A stretch of 64,000 nt of DNA, taken from assembly GCF_015101885.1 (NCBI RefSeq), contig NZ_CP062941.1, forward strand, positions 2,170,001 through 2,234,000, written 5' to 3'. The notes beneath the pieces were generated by a model. That model worked only from the letters and a program-made list of their open reading frames with translations. It searched no databases and was not told the DNA's origin. The translations under genes were made by a program, and so were the position numbers. Below, piece after piece: positions 24,661 through 33,072 of the stretch; position 1 is the stretch's first letter, and the number at the start of each line of letters is the position of its first letter. Source of the stretch: Massilia litorea (lineage in GTDB: Bacteria > Pseudomonadota > Gammaproteobacteria > Burkholderiales > Burkholderiaceae_D).

Positions 24661-25536
24661 TTACTTCTGCAGGGTCTTGCGCTTGCGTGCCGTCGCGCCG
24701 GCGGCCAGCAGGGCGATGCCGAACAGGGCGATGGAGCCCGGTTCCGGCACTTCGTTCAGCTCGGCCAGCTTGAACTGGCCATTCGAGCTGATGAAGAAAT
24801 ACTCGCCCGGACGGTTGCGGTAGGTGGTACCGGTCGTGCAGCCCGGGCCGGTGAAGCCGGCGAACTGGCAGCCCACTTCGCTCACCAGGCGGCGGGTCGG
24901 CGAGCCGACCGTATTCGCATTGGTGAAGGCGAACGACAGGATCGACTCGGTCGACAGGTCGCGGCCGTTCTTGTTGAAGAAGTAGCCGGCGTCGAGCATG
25001 CCCGGTGCCGCCTGCGCGAACACGCTGACCTGGCCGTTCGTCGTCGGGCTGCCATTGGAATCAACCAGGCCGCCGCCGCCGGCCAGCACGTTGAACTCGG
25101 CGATCATCTCGCCCAGGTTCGCGCCATAGTAACCGCTGGTGCCGGCGTACTGGTTGTTGACGGGGTTCTGGTACATGCGGATGGTGCCGCCGCCGAAGCT
25201 GAAGGCGCCGCCGAACACGCCGTTGCCGGTCGCTTCGAAGGTGGCCGTGATATTGCCGCCGGGGTAATTCAGCGGGAACAGCCGGCCGTTGCTGTCCGCC
25301 TGAATGCTGTTGAAGACGGCCGTTTCCTTGAACGAGAAGGAATTGCCGCCAGTACGGGTCAACTGGATGAAAGCGTTGCCGTTGATGTCCAGGTATTCAT
25401 TGATTACCTGGCCACCAGCAAAGCCGCCACCTGTCGGATTGAAGACCCAATTGTTCAGGACCGGACTCGCGATTGCGGCACCGGTCGTACCGAGCGCGAA
25501 GGCTGCGGCACAAATAAATGTTTTAACAAAGGGCAT
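24661..25536 (-). CDS. PEP-CTERM sorting-domain exported protein
   Basis: A 291-residue exported protein. It has a signal peptide (VKTFICAAAFALGTTGAAIASP), a Gly/Asn/Phe-rich beta-type body and a C-terminal PEP-CTERM tripartite signal: VPEPGS, a hydrophobic helix (IALFGIALLAAGA) and a basic tail (RKRK). Exosortase removes this tail and the protein then joins the extracellular matrix with exopolysaccharide. ATG 25536 with AAAGAG upstream is preferred over 25587. No exosortase gene is in the window. A good sigma-54 promoter candidate lies 47-62 bases upstream of the start. Confidence 0.88.
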   Translation of the reverse strand: MPFVKTFICAAAFALGTTGAAIASPVLNNWVFNPTGGGFAGGQVINEYLDINGNAFIQLTRTGGNSFSFKETAVFNSIQADSNGRLFPLNYPGGNITATFEATGNGVFGGAFSFGGGTIRMYQNPVNNQYAGTSGYYGANLGEMIAEFNVLAGGGGLVDSNGSPTTNGQVSVFAQAAPGMLDAGYFFNKNGRDLSTESILSFAFTNANTVGSPTRRLVSEVGCQFAGFTGPGCTTGTTYRNRPGEYFFISSNGQFKLAELNEVPEPGSIALFGIALLAAGATARKRKTLQK

Positions 25537-25582
25537 GTTACTCTTTCGACAAAATGTCATGAGACGGATGGACTTGAAGTAA

Positions 25583-25598
25583 AGCAATCCTCATGCCT
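25583..25598 (-). promoter_or_regulatory. Candidate sigma-54 (-24/-12) promoter of the PEP-CTERM gene
   Basis: Read on the minus strand the sequence is AGGCATGAGGATTGCT. It has GG and GC separated by exactly ten bases, and matches TGGCACG-N4-TTGCW except at two of the first seven positions. The transcript would start near 25572 and give a leader of about 36 bases. In PEP-CTERM species the PrsK/PrsR system and RpoN are known to drive many such genes. Confidence 0.6.
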
Positions 25599-25769
25599 AA
25601 AAAAATTTTTCTTTAGAATCAATTTACTAGCGGTATGAAATTTCACTTTCGTACATACGTGTAAAGTATTCCGACAAAGCGCATTTCTATTGGGAATTCA
25701 TTATTATCAATATGCCTTGCCGGACCATCATTGCCTCGTTACGAGATGAAACTTTCGGTTGTGATTTAA

Positions 25770-25798
25770 CAAAAAAACGCCAGCACAAGGCTGGCGTC
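25770..25798 (-). terminator. Rho-independent terminator of the KaiC-like operon
   Basis: On the minus strand ACGCCAGC-CTTGT-GCTGGCGT is followed by a run of T. It lies about 40 bases past the stop of the KaiC-like gene. Confidence 0.85.
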
Positions 25799-25838
25799 GT
25801 CGTTTGTCGGGCGGCCTGTGCAGGCACGCGCTTGTTGC

Positions 25839-27302
25839 CTATGAATGCCTGGCGTGCGGACTACCCAGCAATACCCCGTCGAACGGTGCCGGTCCCTGGC
25901 CGATCCGGACTTCTCCGTCGTCGGTGATCTCGAAGGTACGGATCTGCCGGCTGTGCTTGCGACCGCGTACCTTGATGACCGAAATCACTGTGGACAGTTC
26001 GGACTGCGATTCGACATAGCGTTGCATGATCACCGCGTCGACCAGCACCGCGTTACCGTAAGGGCTGAAGCGCAGTTCCTGGTAGCGGTCTTCCATTTCG
26101 CTCGTCATCAGGACGGTGACGCCTTTCGCGCCCAGCACGGTGGCCATGCGGTACAGCGATTCGCGGAAGTCCTCGCGGTATTCCGGTGCCATCGCCAGCT
26201 CGAAGCCGGAGAGGGAATCGAGCACTACGCGGGTGGCGCCCGTGGCATCGATCATGCCGCTGAGTTCGTGCAGCATCTCGTCGACCGACAGGTCGAGCGC
26301 GCGCACGCTCATCATGGCTACCTGGCCGGAACGCACGATGGCGTCGAGCTTCTCGTTCATGATCTGGCTCGGACTGCGCTCGAACAGGGCGATCACGCCC
26401 TTTTCGCCCGCGGCTGCGCCGGCGGCCAGGAATTCGGTGGACAGCAGGGTCTTGCCCGAACCGGTAGGGCCGACGAGCAGGACCGAATAGCCGGCCGGGA
26501 TGCCGCCGCCGAACATCTCGTCAAGCGCCGGCACACCGCTCGAGAGCAGGCCCACCGGTTCCTTCAGGGGCGGGACGGCGCCGATCGGCTCCGGTGCCGG
26601 CAGGATCCGCGGGAAGATCTCGATGCCGGCGTCCCCGATGCGAAACGCGTGCAGGCCGGGGCGCTGCTGTTGCCCGCGCATCTTGATGACCTGAAGCTTG
26701 CGCGACATGGCGTTGCGGTGCACGTACTGGTTCAGCCAGATCAGGCCGTCGGCCACCGTGAAGATCGGGTTCTGGTCGGCCTCGTTGGTCGTGTATTCGC
26801 CGATCAGGAAGCTGGTCGCGTTCCAGGTCGTCATGTGGGCGACGAGGCGCTGCACGAAGGTCTGCAGCGCGGCCACTTCCTGCTGGTCGCCGCGCGCGCC
26901 CTGCATGAAGGAGCGGAAGGAATCGATGAATACCAGGCTGGGGGAGTGCATCCGCACTTCCTCCAGGATCTGCGCCAGCACGGCATCGTAATTGCCTTCC
27001 TCGACCTGGGCCGCGAGGCTGATGAAGTTGACCGCGTCGCCGACCTTGTCGAAGTCGAAGAAGGAAAACTGCTGCTGGTAGCGCAGCATTTTGACGGGCG
27101 GCTCGCCCATGGCGGTGAAGAACAGGGCCCGACGCTGGGGTGTGGCCAGGCCGAACATGATTTGCTGGGCAAAGGTGGTCTTGCCGCTGCCGGGGGCGCC
27201 GCCGATGATATTGAACGACAATTCGGGCAGGCCACCGCCGAGGATGGTATCGAGTCCGGGAACGCCCGTCGCCAGCGGGCGCAGGTCAAGTTTGTCGGTC
27301 AT
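25839..27302 (-). CDS. KaiC-like dual RecA-domain ATPase (non-clock type)
   Basis: A 487-residue cytoplasmic protein with two KaiC/RadA-type ATPase domains. Walker A motifs are GGAPGSGKT (34-42) and GPTGSGKT (278-285), with Walker B strands LVFIDSF and RVVLDSL. The paired catalytic Glu of KaiC is degenerate in both domains (MGEPP at 65-69, FERSP at 307-311). Aligning the C-terminal YVE segment with cyanobacterial KaiC puts Ala and Val where Ser431 and Thr432 are phosphorylated. It is therefore unlikely to be an autophosphorylating clock and more likely a signalling ATPase. It follows the 133-residue unknown protein by 11 bases and shares its transcription direction with a histidine kinase. 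Confidence 0.88.
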   Translation of the reverse strand: MTDKLDLRPLATGVPGLDTILGGGLPELSFNIIGGAPGSGKTTFAQQIMFGLATPQRRALFFTAMGEPPVKMLRYQQQFSFFDFDKVGDAVNFISLAAQVEEGNYDAVLAQILEEVRMHSPSLVFIDSFRSFMQGARGDQQEVAALQTFVQRLVAHMTTWNATSFLIGEYTTNEADQNPIFTVADGLIWLNQYVHRNAMSRKLQVIKMRGQQQRPGLHAFRIGDAGIEIFPRILPAPEPIGAVPPLKEPVGLLSSGVPALDEMFGGGIPAGYSVLLVGPTGSGKTLLSTEFLAAGAAAGEKGVIALFERSPSQIMNEKLDAIVRSGQVAMMSVRALDLSVDEMLHELSGMIDATGATRVVLDSLSGFELAMAPEYREDFRESLYRMATVLGAKGVTVLMTSEMEDRYQELRFSPYGNAVLVDAVIMQRYVESQSELSTVISVIKVRGRKHSRQIRTFEITDDGEVRIGQGPAPFDGVLLGSPHARHS

Positions 27303-27313
27303 GCCGCATACTC

Positions 27314-27715
27314 CTAAGTATTCTTGTTGGATTCATCATGTGGGAATGTCGCCTGCAGGAAGCGTGTGACCAGCCCCGCGCCGATCAGCTCGTTCAAGCC
27401 GGTCGTATAGGTCGCCAGCAAGGCAGTGTTCGCAGCGACGATCTCTTCAGGCGTGCGGTTGTCGAGGCAGCGTTCGAACTCTTCGAACAGCGGCCGCAGT
27501 GCGCCCGAGACGGCTTGGGGCAGCCATGGGAAAGTGTTTTCGTGCGCGGCCAGGCTGCGCGCGAACAGCAGCTCCGTGCTGAGTGGCCCGATCAAGGGGC
27601 CGAACTTCTTGAACAACGCACGCCATACCACGATTGCATCCATGGCCGTACCCGGACCGCCCCCTGGCGCCAGGCGGCCTGTCATTGTTGCGAACAGCTC
27701 GGTCGGTATGGGCAT
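27314..27715 (-). CDS. Unknown 133-residue protein in the KaiC-like operon
   Basis: A mostly alpha-helical soluble protein with no signal peptide or membrane segment and no motif I recognise. Its centre (WRALFKKFGPLIGPLSTELLFARSL) and its end (GLVTRFLQATF) look amphipathic, suggesting a helical bundle or dimer. It ends 11 bases before the KaiC-like gene, so the two are almost surely cotranscribed. It is not KaiB-like: it lacks a thioredoxin-like pattern. A partner or regulator of the ATPase is the simplest guess. Confidence 0.7.
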   Translation of the reverse strand: MPIPTELFATMTGRLAPGGGPGTAMDAIVVWRALFKKFGPLIGPLSTELLFARSLAAHENTFPWLPQAVSGALRPLFEEFERCLDNRTPEEIVAANTALLATYTTGLNELIGAGLVTRFLQATFPHDESNKNT

Positions 27716-27800
27716 GACGTTCAGTCAACAGCAACATGGCCCGTCGACGATGAATTCGCCACGTCCCGGCCGGGTGAATGGATGTGTTTAGGACATCATT

Positions 27801-28691
27801 CTATCCGATTGCAGGAGGGCCGGAAGAATCTGCGGAGGCGGTCGCGATCGGAATGTCCAGCACCACCTCGGTACCGTGCGCGCGCGCTCCCTTCACGATG
27901 AGTTTGCCACCATGGCGGGCCACGCGCTCATGCAGGTCGAGCAGGCCGAAGCTGTTTGCCTTGCGCGGCGCGGCGGGATCGAAGCCGATGCCGTTGTCGA
28001 CGATGCTCATCTCCAGCCTGTCGTCGTGCGCCTCCAGGCGCACATTCACCCGGCTCGCCAGCGAATGGCGAAACACGTTGTTCAGGCACTCCTGCAGCGC
28101 CCGGTAAAGGGTCACGATTTCTTCTTCGCCGATGGAGAGGTCGTCGATGCCGGGATTGCCGCTCAGCTCGCAGGCAATACCGCTGGCGCGGGTAAACTTG
28201 CGCAATTCCATCTCGACCGTGGCCAGCAGCCCCAGTTCCAGGCCCGAGGGACGCAGTTCGCCCAGCAACTGCTTGACCGAGCGCAGCGTGACGTCGACGT
28301 TGTCGAGTGCGGCGCCGATGCGGTCGCGCAGGCGGTAGTGCCGGCTGGTGGTTTCCTGGTGCATCATGACGATGTCCATGCGTAGCGCCAGCAGGTTCTG
28401 GCCCAGCGTATCGTGCAGCTCGCGCGAAATGCGTTTGCGTTCGTCTTCGCGCGTGGCGAGCTGGTGTGCAAGCAGGTCGTGCAGTTTCTTTTCGGACGCG
28501 CGCAAGGCTGCTTCGGCCCGTTCGCAGGCGAAGATTTTTTCCACCAGCGCCTGATTGACCAGCATCTGGTCCTGCGTCAGGCGCAGCATCGCGGCCTCGT
28601 GTTCGGCGCCGATGTCCTCGCCTTCTTCACGCTGGTTTGTCTGAGGCTGGCCACGCGCCTCGCTCCTGCGGCCGGATGGTTGTGTAAGCAT
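27801..28691 (-). CDS. Sensor histidine kinase, NarL-partner type (HisKA_3)
   Basis: A 296-residue kinase without membrane segments. A coiled-coil-like N-terminal part (residues 30-80) leads into the dimerisation box DERKRISRELHDTLGQNL with phospho-acceptor His93. The HATPase domain has the N box ALQECLNNVFRHS and the G box SIVDNGIGFD. ATG 28691 is preferred over a TTG at 28748. No response regulator adjoins it. It probably senses a cytoplasmic signal or a partner protein; the nearby KaiC-like ATPase is a candidate because similar kinases pair with KaiC homologs in non-cyanobacteria. Confidence 0.85.
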   Translation of the reverse strand: MLTQPSGRRSEARGQPQTNQREEGEDIGAEHEAAMLRLTQDQMLVNQALVEKIFACERAEAALRASEKKLHDLLAHQLATREDERKRISRELHDTLGQNLLALRMDIVMMHQETTSRHYRLRDRIGAALDNVDVTLRSVKQLLGELRPSGLELGLLATVEMELRKFTRASGIACELSGNPGIDDLSIGEEEIVTLYRALQECLNNVFRHSLASRVNVRLEAHDDRLEMSIVDNGIGFDPAAPRKANSFGLLDLHERVARHGGKLIVKGARAHGTEVVLDIPIATASADSSGPPAIG

Positions 28692-28920
28692 ATTACGCCA
28701 GTCAATTTGCCACGAAGAACGCTGTGACCACACAGCTACCTCTTTCAACGCTAGGGAATTTCAGGCGGCGAGTCAAGTTAACAAGATGTAAAGCTAACAA
28801 AAAAAGCAGAACAAACACGGGACGCCAGTGACACCGCAACTGTGACAGACATTTTGAGCCCTCGGCCGCCGAATGGTTCGCCATCGATCGCATCGAAGAG
28901 GCGCATGCCGTGGCGACCGC

Positions 28921-30384
28921 TTACATCAGGATAACGTCGTACTGTTCCTGGTGATAGCCCTTCTCGACCTGCAGCGAAATCTTCTTGCCGATGAAGTCGC
29001 CCAGCATGGCCAGGTGCTGCGATTCCTCCTCGAGGAACAAATCGACCACTTCCTGGGAAGCGAGGATACGGAATTCGCGCGGGTTGAACTGCTTGGCTTC
29101 GCGCAGCAGTTCACGCAGGATCTCATAGCAGATCGTGCGCGAGGTCTTGACCTGACCCTTGCCGGCGCAGGCGGGGCAAGGCTCGCACAGGATGTGGGCC
29201 AGCGACTCGCGGGTACGTTTCCTCGTCATCTCGACCAGGCCGAGCGCCGAGAAGCCGCTCACCGAGACCTTGGTCCGGTCGCGCGCCAGCGTTTTCTTCA
29301 GCTCGGCGAGCACCTGGTTGCGGTGCTCGGTGTTCTCCATGTCGATGAAGTCGAGGATGATGATGCCGCCCAGGTTGCGCAGGCGCAGCTGGCGCGCAAT
29401 GGCATGCGCCGCTTCCAGGTTGGTTTTGAAAATGGTATCCGCGAAATTGCGGCCGCCGACATAGCCGCCGGTGTTGACGTCGATCGTCGTCATCGCCTCG
29501 GTCTGGTCGACGATCAGGTAGCCGCCGGACTTCAGGTCGACACGGCGCCCCAGCGCGCGCAGGATCTCTTCCTCGACCCCGTACAGGTCGAACAGCGGGC
29601 GCTCGCCCGTGTAGTGCTGCAGTCTCGCCAGCACGCTCGGCGTATACACCTTGGCGAACTCGACCAGCATGGCGTGGTTCTCGCGCGAATCGACCTGGAT
29701 CGTCGCCGTCTCGTCGTGCACGAAGTCGCGCAGCACGCGCTGGGCCAGGTTCAAATCCTGGTACAGCAGGCTCGTCGCGGGACGGGTACGGGCGCCGTTC
29801 TGGATCGCGGCCCAGGTTTTGCGCAGGTAGTCGATGTCGGCGGCCAAGTCCGTATCGGACGCTTCCTCGGCCTGGGTGCGCACGATGTAGCCGCCTTTTT
29901 CCTCGGCCGGCAGCAGGCCCGCCATGCGCGTGCGCAGCAGTTCGCGGTCCGCTTCCTTCTCGATCTTCTGCGAGATGCCGATGTGGTTGTCCTGCGGCAG
30001 GTAGACCAGCATGCGCCCGGCGATCGAGATCTGGGTCGACAGGCGCGCGCCCTTGGTGCCGATCGGGTCCTTGATCACCTGCACGGTCAGCACCTGGCCG
30101 TCGAACAGCAGCTTTTCGATGGGGGTGGGAGGCGTGCTCGAATTATCGTGCGGGCGCGCTTCCCAGATGTCGGCGACGTGCAGGAAAGCGGCGCGTTCCA
30201 GGCCGATGTCGATGAAGGCGGATTGCATCCCCGGCAGCACGCGCACCACCTTGCCCGAATAGACGTTGCCGGCCAGGCCGCGCGTGAGCGTGCGTTCGAT
30301 GTGCAACTCCTGCACCGCGCCCTGCAGGACCAGCGCCACGCGCGTTTCCTGCGGAGTGATATTGATGAGGATGTCTTCGTTCAT
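28921..30384 (-). CDS. rng: Ribonuclease G
   Basis: A 487-residue endoribonuclease of the RNase E/G family that matures the 5' end of 16S rRNA and cuts A/U-rich single strands. The S1 domain lies in residues 35-120 (GNVYSGKVVRVLPGMQSAFIDIG), the 5'-sensor and DNase I-like catalytic part includes MTTIDVNTGG and LGGIIILDFIDM (metal Asp residues), and the zinc-link CPACAGKG follows. The short length without a degradosome scaffold marks RNase G. It follows maf in the conserved maf-rng order. Confidence 0.95.
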   Translation of the reverse strand: MNEDILINITPQETRVALVLQGAVQELHIERTLTRGLAGNVYSGKVVRVLPGMQSAFIDIGLERAAFLHVADIWEARPHDNSSTPPTPIEKLLFDGQVLTVQVIKDPIGTKGARLSTQISIAGRMLVYLPQDNHIGISQKIEKEADRELLRTRMAGLLPAEEKGGYIVRTQAEEASDTDLAADIDYLRKTWAAIQNGARTRPATSLLYQDLNLAQRVLRDFVHDETATIQVDSRENHAMLVEFAKVYTPSVLARLQHYTGERPLFDLYGVEEEILRALGRRVDLKSGGYLIVDQTEAMTTIDVNTGGYVGGRNFADTIFKTNLEAAHAIARQLRLRNLGGIIILDFIDMENTEHRNQVLAELKKTLARDRTKVSVSGFSALGLVEMTRKRTRESLAHILCEPCPACAGKGQVKTSRTICYEILRELLREAKQFNPREFRILASQEVVDLFLEEESQHLAMLGDFIGKKISLQVEKGYHQEQYDVILM

Positions 30385-30494
30385 GGCACGCTGCGCACAG
30401 GGATATTGTTCAGAGTGTCATGATACACGCTGGGCAAGGGCGGCGGCGGGGAACTGGGGGACGTTAACGCCGGCTTAAGCCGGTGTATGCGTTT

Positions 30495-30522
30495 GCAGGG
30501 TGGGCTCTCCGGGCCCACGCGC
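30495..30522. repeat. Dispersed palindromic repeat, copy 3 (single unit)
   Basis: GCAGGGTGGGCTC-TCCGGGCCCACGCGC is a single, slightly degraded unit in the gap between rng and maf. The partner unit is absent. Confidence 0.7.
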
Positions 30523-30587
30523 TACGGAGCGTGATCATGCGCATCGTGTCCACCCTTGACACGTCTGCAAACAATTTAGTTGAACGC

Positions 30588-31205
30588 TTAAATCAGCACG
30601 CCGGCCTTGCGCAGCAGTGCCGCCGTCTCGAACAGGGGCAGGCCCATGATGCCCGAATGGCTGCCCTCGATATGCTCGACGAACAGCGCGGCCAGCCCCT
30701 GGATGCCGTAGGCGCCGGCCTTGTCGTAGGGCTCCGGCGTGGCGCAGTAGGCGCGGATGGCCTGGGGCGTCAGTCTGGCGAAGCGCACGTTCGATACCTG
30801 CGTCACATGCTCGGCCATGTCGGTGAAGTGCACGGCGACCGTCGTCAATACCTGGTGCGTGCGGCCCGACAGGCGCTCGAGCATGGCCGTCGCTTCCGCC
30901 GGATCGGCAGGCTTGCCGAGGATCTCGTCGTCCAGCGTCACCGTCGTGTCGGCCGTGAGCACCGGACGCAGCGGCTGGCGGCGCTGCTGCAGCACGCGCC
31001 AGGCAAAGGCGCCTTTCTCGAGAGCGACCCGCACCACGTACTCGTGCGCCGGCTCGCCAGGACGCACGTCTTCGGTGACGTCGGCGCCGCGTGCAGGATC
31101 GCTGCGCAGCATCAGCAGGTCGAAGTCCACGCCGACCTGGCGCAGCAATTCGCGCCGCCGCGGGCTTTTCGAGGCGAGGTAGATTTTCTTGTCTAGCACT
31201 TTCAT
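30588..31205 (-). CDS. maf: Maf-family nucleotide pyrophosphatase (YhdE type)
   Basis: A 205-residue house-cleaning pyrophosphatase acting on dTTP, UTP or modified nucleotides. The phosphate loop ASKSPRRRELL is near the start, the catalytic ADTTV Asp is mid-protein, and GIQGLAALFVEHIEGSHSGIMGLPL is the C-terminal signature of the dTTP/UTP subclass. It lies 13 bases after rlmH in the same direction. Confidence 0.92.
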   Translation of the reverse strand: MKVLDKKIYLASKSPRRRELLRQVGVDFDLLMLRSDPARGADVTEDVRPGEPAHEYVVRVALEKGAFAWRVLQQRRQPLRPVLTADTTVTLDDEILGKPADPAEATAMLERLSGRTHQVLTTVAVHFTDMAEHVTQVSNVRFARLTPQAIRAYCATPEPYDKAGAYGIQGLAALFVEHIEGSHSGIMGLPLFETAALLRKAGVLI

Positions 31206-31218
31206 GGGATGGATGCCG

Positions 31219-31689
31219 TCAGACGCGGTGGTACGGATGGTTTTGCGTGATGGACCACGCGCGGTAGAGCTGTTCGGCCAGCATCACCCGCACCACACCG
31301 TGCGGCAAGGTCATGCTGGAAATGCGGATCAAACCTTCGGCGCGCGCCTTGAGTTCGGGATCGAGCCCGTCGGCACCGCCGATCAGGAAGGCGGTATCGC
31401 GGCCGTCCTGCTGCCAGCCCATCAACTGCTGGGACAGGCCGACACTGGTCAAATCCTTGCCGCGCTCGTCGAGCGCAATGATGCGCACGCCTTTCGGCAA
31501 TGCCGCTTCGATGCGTTCGCGTTCGAGCGCCATCGCGGTGGCGGCCGTCTTGCTGCCGGACCGTTCGACCGGCTTGATTTCCTTGAGCACGATGCGCAGC
31601 TCGGGCGGCATGCGCTTCGTGTACTCGGCGAAACCGGTTTCAATCCAGGCCGGCATTTTATGGCCGACCGCGGCGATGATCAGTTGCAT
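31219..31689 (-). CDS. rlmH: 23S rRNA pseudouridine-1915 N3-methyltransferase RlmH
   Basis: A 156-residue SPOUT methyltransferase that acts on assembled 70S ribosomes. The AdoMet knot carries [10 protein letters not shown] and [15 protein letters not shown], and the C-terminus ends with [13 protein letters not shown], the usual RlmH tail. It is 16 bases after rsfS. Confidence 0.95.
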   Translation of the reverse strand: MQLIIAAVGHKMPAWIETGFAEYTKRMPPELRIVLKEIKPVERSGSKTAATAMALERERIEAALPKGVRIIALDERGKDLTSVGLSQQLMGWQQDGRDTAFLIGGADGLDPELKARAEGLIRISSMTLPHGVVRVMLAEQLYRAWSITQNHPYHRV

Positions 31690-31705
31690 GAAGCTGACTG
31701 GTTAA

Positions 31706-32413
31706 TTACTCGGCGGCCTTCTTGACGACGCGCTTGATGACTTTCTTCACCGGTTCGCCGCTTTCGCTTGCCGGGGCTGCGACCTTGCGTTTCGGCGGTT
31801 TGGCCTTGGTCGCTTCGACGGCGGCGATTTCGCTCTTGCTCGGCGCGACCTTGATGGTCTTGCCGATGGCTTTCGACGCAGGCTTGGCGGCAGGCTTCTT
31901 CGCCGCCGGTTTCGCAGCGGTGGCGCTGGCCTTGGCGGCCGTTGCGCGCTTGGCCGCAGGCTTACGCTCGTTGACAGGCTTGACTTCCGGTGCGTCCTGG
32001 TTCGCGGCCAGGTGCTTCGATTTTACTTTCGGCTCGGCGGCGTCAAGCGCTTCGGCGGTCGACTTGCGCTTGGCGGCGCCCAGCTTGACCGGCTTTTCGC
32101 CCCAGATTTCCTCGAGGCGGTAGTACTGGCGAATCGCCGGCTGCATGATGTGGACGATCATGTCGCCCAGGTCGACCAGCACCCATTCACCGGTGTCCTC
32201 GCCTTCCATGCCGACCACGTCGCCACCTGCCGACTTGACCTTGTCGCGCACCGAAGCGGCCAGCGCCTTCGTCTGGCGGTTCGACGTACCCGAGACGACC
32301 GCAATCCGGTCGAACAGGCTGGTCAGCCCGGTCGTATCGAACAGCATGATCTCCTGGCCCTTGACGTCTTCGAGGGCGTCGACGACGACCGTTTGCAGTT
32401 TTTTGATATCCAT
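31706..32413 (-). CDS. rsfS: Ribosomal silencing factor RsfS with long Lys/Ala-rich tail
   Basis: Residues 1-118 are a standard RsfS domain (FDRIAVVSGTSNRQTKALA, GEDTGEWVLVDLGDMIVHIM), which binds uL14 and blocks subunit joining under starvation. Residues 120-235 are an unusual tail of Lys, Ala, Pro and Val (for example AKPAAKKPAAKPASKA) about as long as the domain itself. The frame is intact and codon use is similar, so it is not a frameshift. A histone H1-like tail of this kind could bind rRNA. The start overlaps the nadD stop. Confidence 0.92.
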   Translation of the reverse strand: MDIKKLQTVVVDALEDVKGQEIMLFDTTGLTSLFDRIAVVSGTSNRQTKALAASVRDKVKSAGGDVVGMEGEDTGEWVLVDLGDMIVHIMQPAIRQYYRLEEIWGEKPVKLGAAKRKSTAEALDAAEPKVKSKHLAANQDAPEVKPVNERKPAAKRATAAKASATAAKPAAKKPAAKPASKAIGKTIKVAPSKSEIAAVEATKAKPPKRKVAAPASESGEPVKKVIKRVVKKAAE

Positions 32414-33072
32414 TAGTTCTTGTATAAATGATGTTGTTGAATATAGTCTAGCACTACCGGCGGGACGAGCGAGTTTGCGTCAGTACACGAATCGCCCTCC
32501 GCGCGCAGCAGGGCGCGCACCTGGGTGGCCGAGATATCGACCGCCAGGGTATGCGCCAGGCACACCAGGCCGGCTGGCGTGGTGCGCACTTGTTCCGGTG
32601 ACGCCAAACGCGGCGCCATTTCTTTCGCTACCGCGGGCGGCAGCGCTTCCTGTTCCAGGGTATAGCCGGGCCGCGCGGCCACCCCGATGTTCGCCAGTGC
32701 GAACAGCTGTTGCCAGTCGCGCCAGCTGTCCAGGTTTTGCAACTGGTCGGCGCCCATCAGGAACACGATCGATGCATCCGGCCCGAGTTCGTCGCGCAGG
32801 CCGCGCAGCGTCTCGACCGTGTAGGTCGGGGTGCCGCGCATGATTTCGCGTTGATCGATGACGACCGGCAGGCCGCTATCGCGAAAGGCCAGTTCCAGCA
32901 TCGCCACGCGCGCTTCGTCGCTCGCCCGCAGGGACGATTTCTGCCACGGTTTCGCCGGCAGCACGTGCAGCGCATCGGGATGCAGCAACGCGCAGAACAG
33001 CCGCGCCAGCGCAACATGGCCGTGGTGGACCGGGTCGAAACTGCCCCCGAGCAGGGCGATGCAGGCGGTCAC
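32413..33072 (-). CDS. nadD: Nicotinate-nucleotide adenylyltransferase
   Basis: A 219-residue enzyme making deamido-NAD from NaMN and ATP. The HxGH nucleotidyltransferase motif [15 protein letters not shown] is at residues 9-23, and the ISATQVR motif is near the C-terminus. It starts within the hemF stop (ATGA) and its stop overlaps rsfS by one base, showing coupled translation in the hemF-nadD-rsfS-rlmH series. Confidence 0.95.
   Translation of the reverse strand: MTACIALLGGSFDPVHHGHVALARLFCALLHPDALHVLPAKPWQKSSLRASDEARVAMLELAFRDSGLPVVIDQREIMRGTPTYTVETLRGLRDELGPDASIVFLMGADQLQNLDSWRDWQQLFALANIGVAARPGYTLEQEALPPAVAKEMAPRLASPEQVRTTPAGLVCLAHTLAVDISATQVRALLRAEGDSCTDANSLVPPVVLDYIQQHHLYKN

Larger units (their letters stand above)
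25537..25838. other. Gene-free AT-rich stretch of about 300 bases
   Basis: This region lies between the PEP-CTERM gene and the KaiC-like gene, both on the minus strand. It holds the sigma-54 promoter candidate (25583-25598) and the terminator of the KaiC-like gene (about 25770-25798). No coding sequence is supported. The 25600-25720 part is clearly AT-rich, as expected for an upstream activating or bending region, but no defined enhancer-protein site was recognised. Confidence 0.6.

Noticed and set aside
25839..28691. A full circadian clock (KaiABC) locus.
   Set aside because: No KaiA or KaiB, and the KaiC-like protein lacks the phosphorylation sites.
28858..28955. A plus-strand peptide reading EPSAAEWFAIDRIEEAHAVA just before rng's stop.
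   Set aside because: It looks protein-like but has no start, and its 3' part lies inside rng; too short to call a gene remnant.
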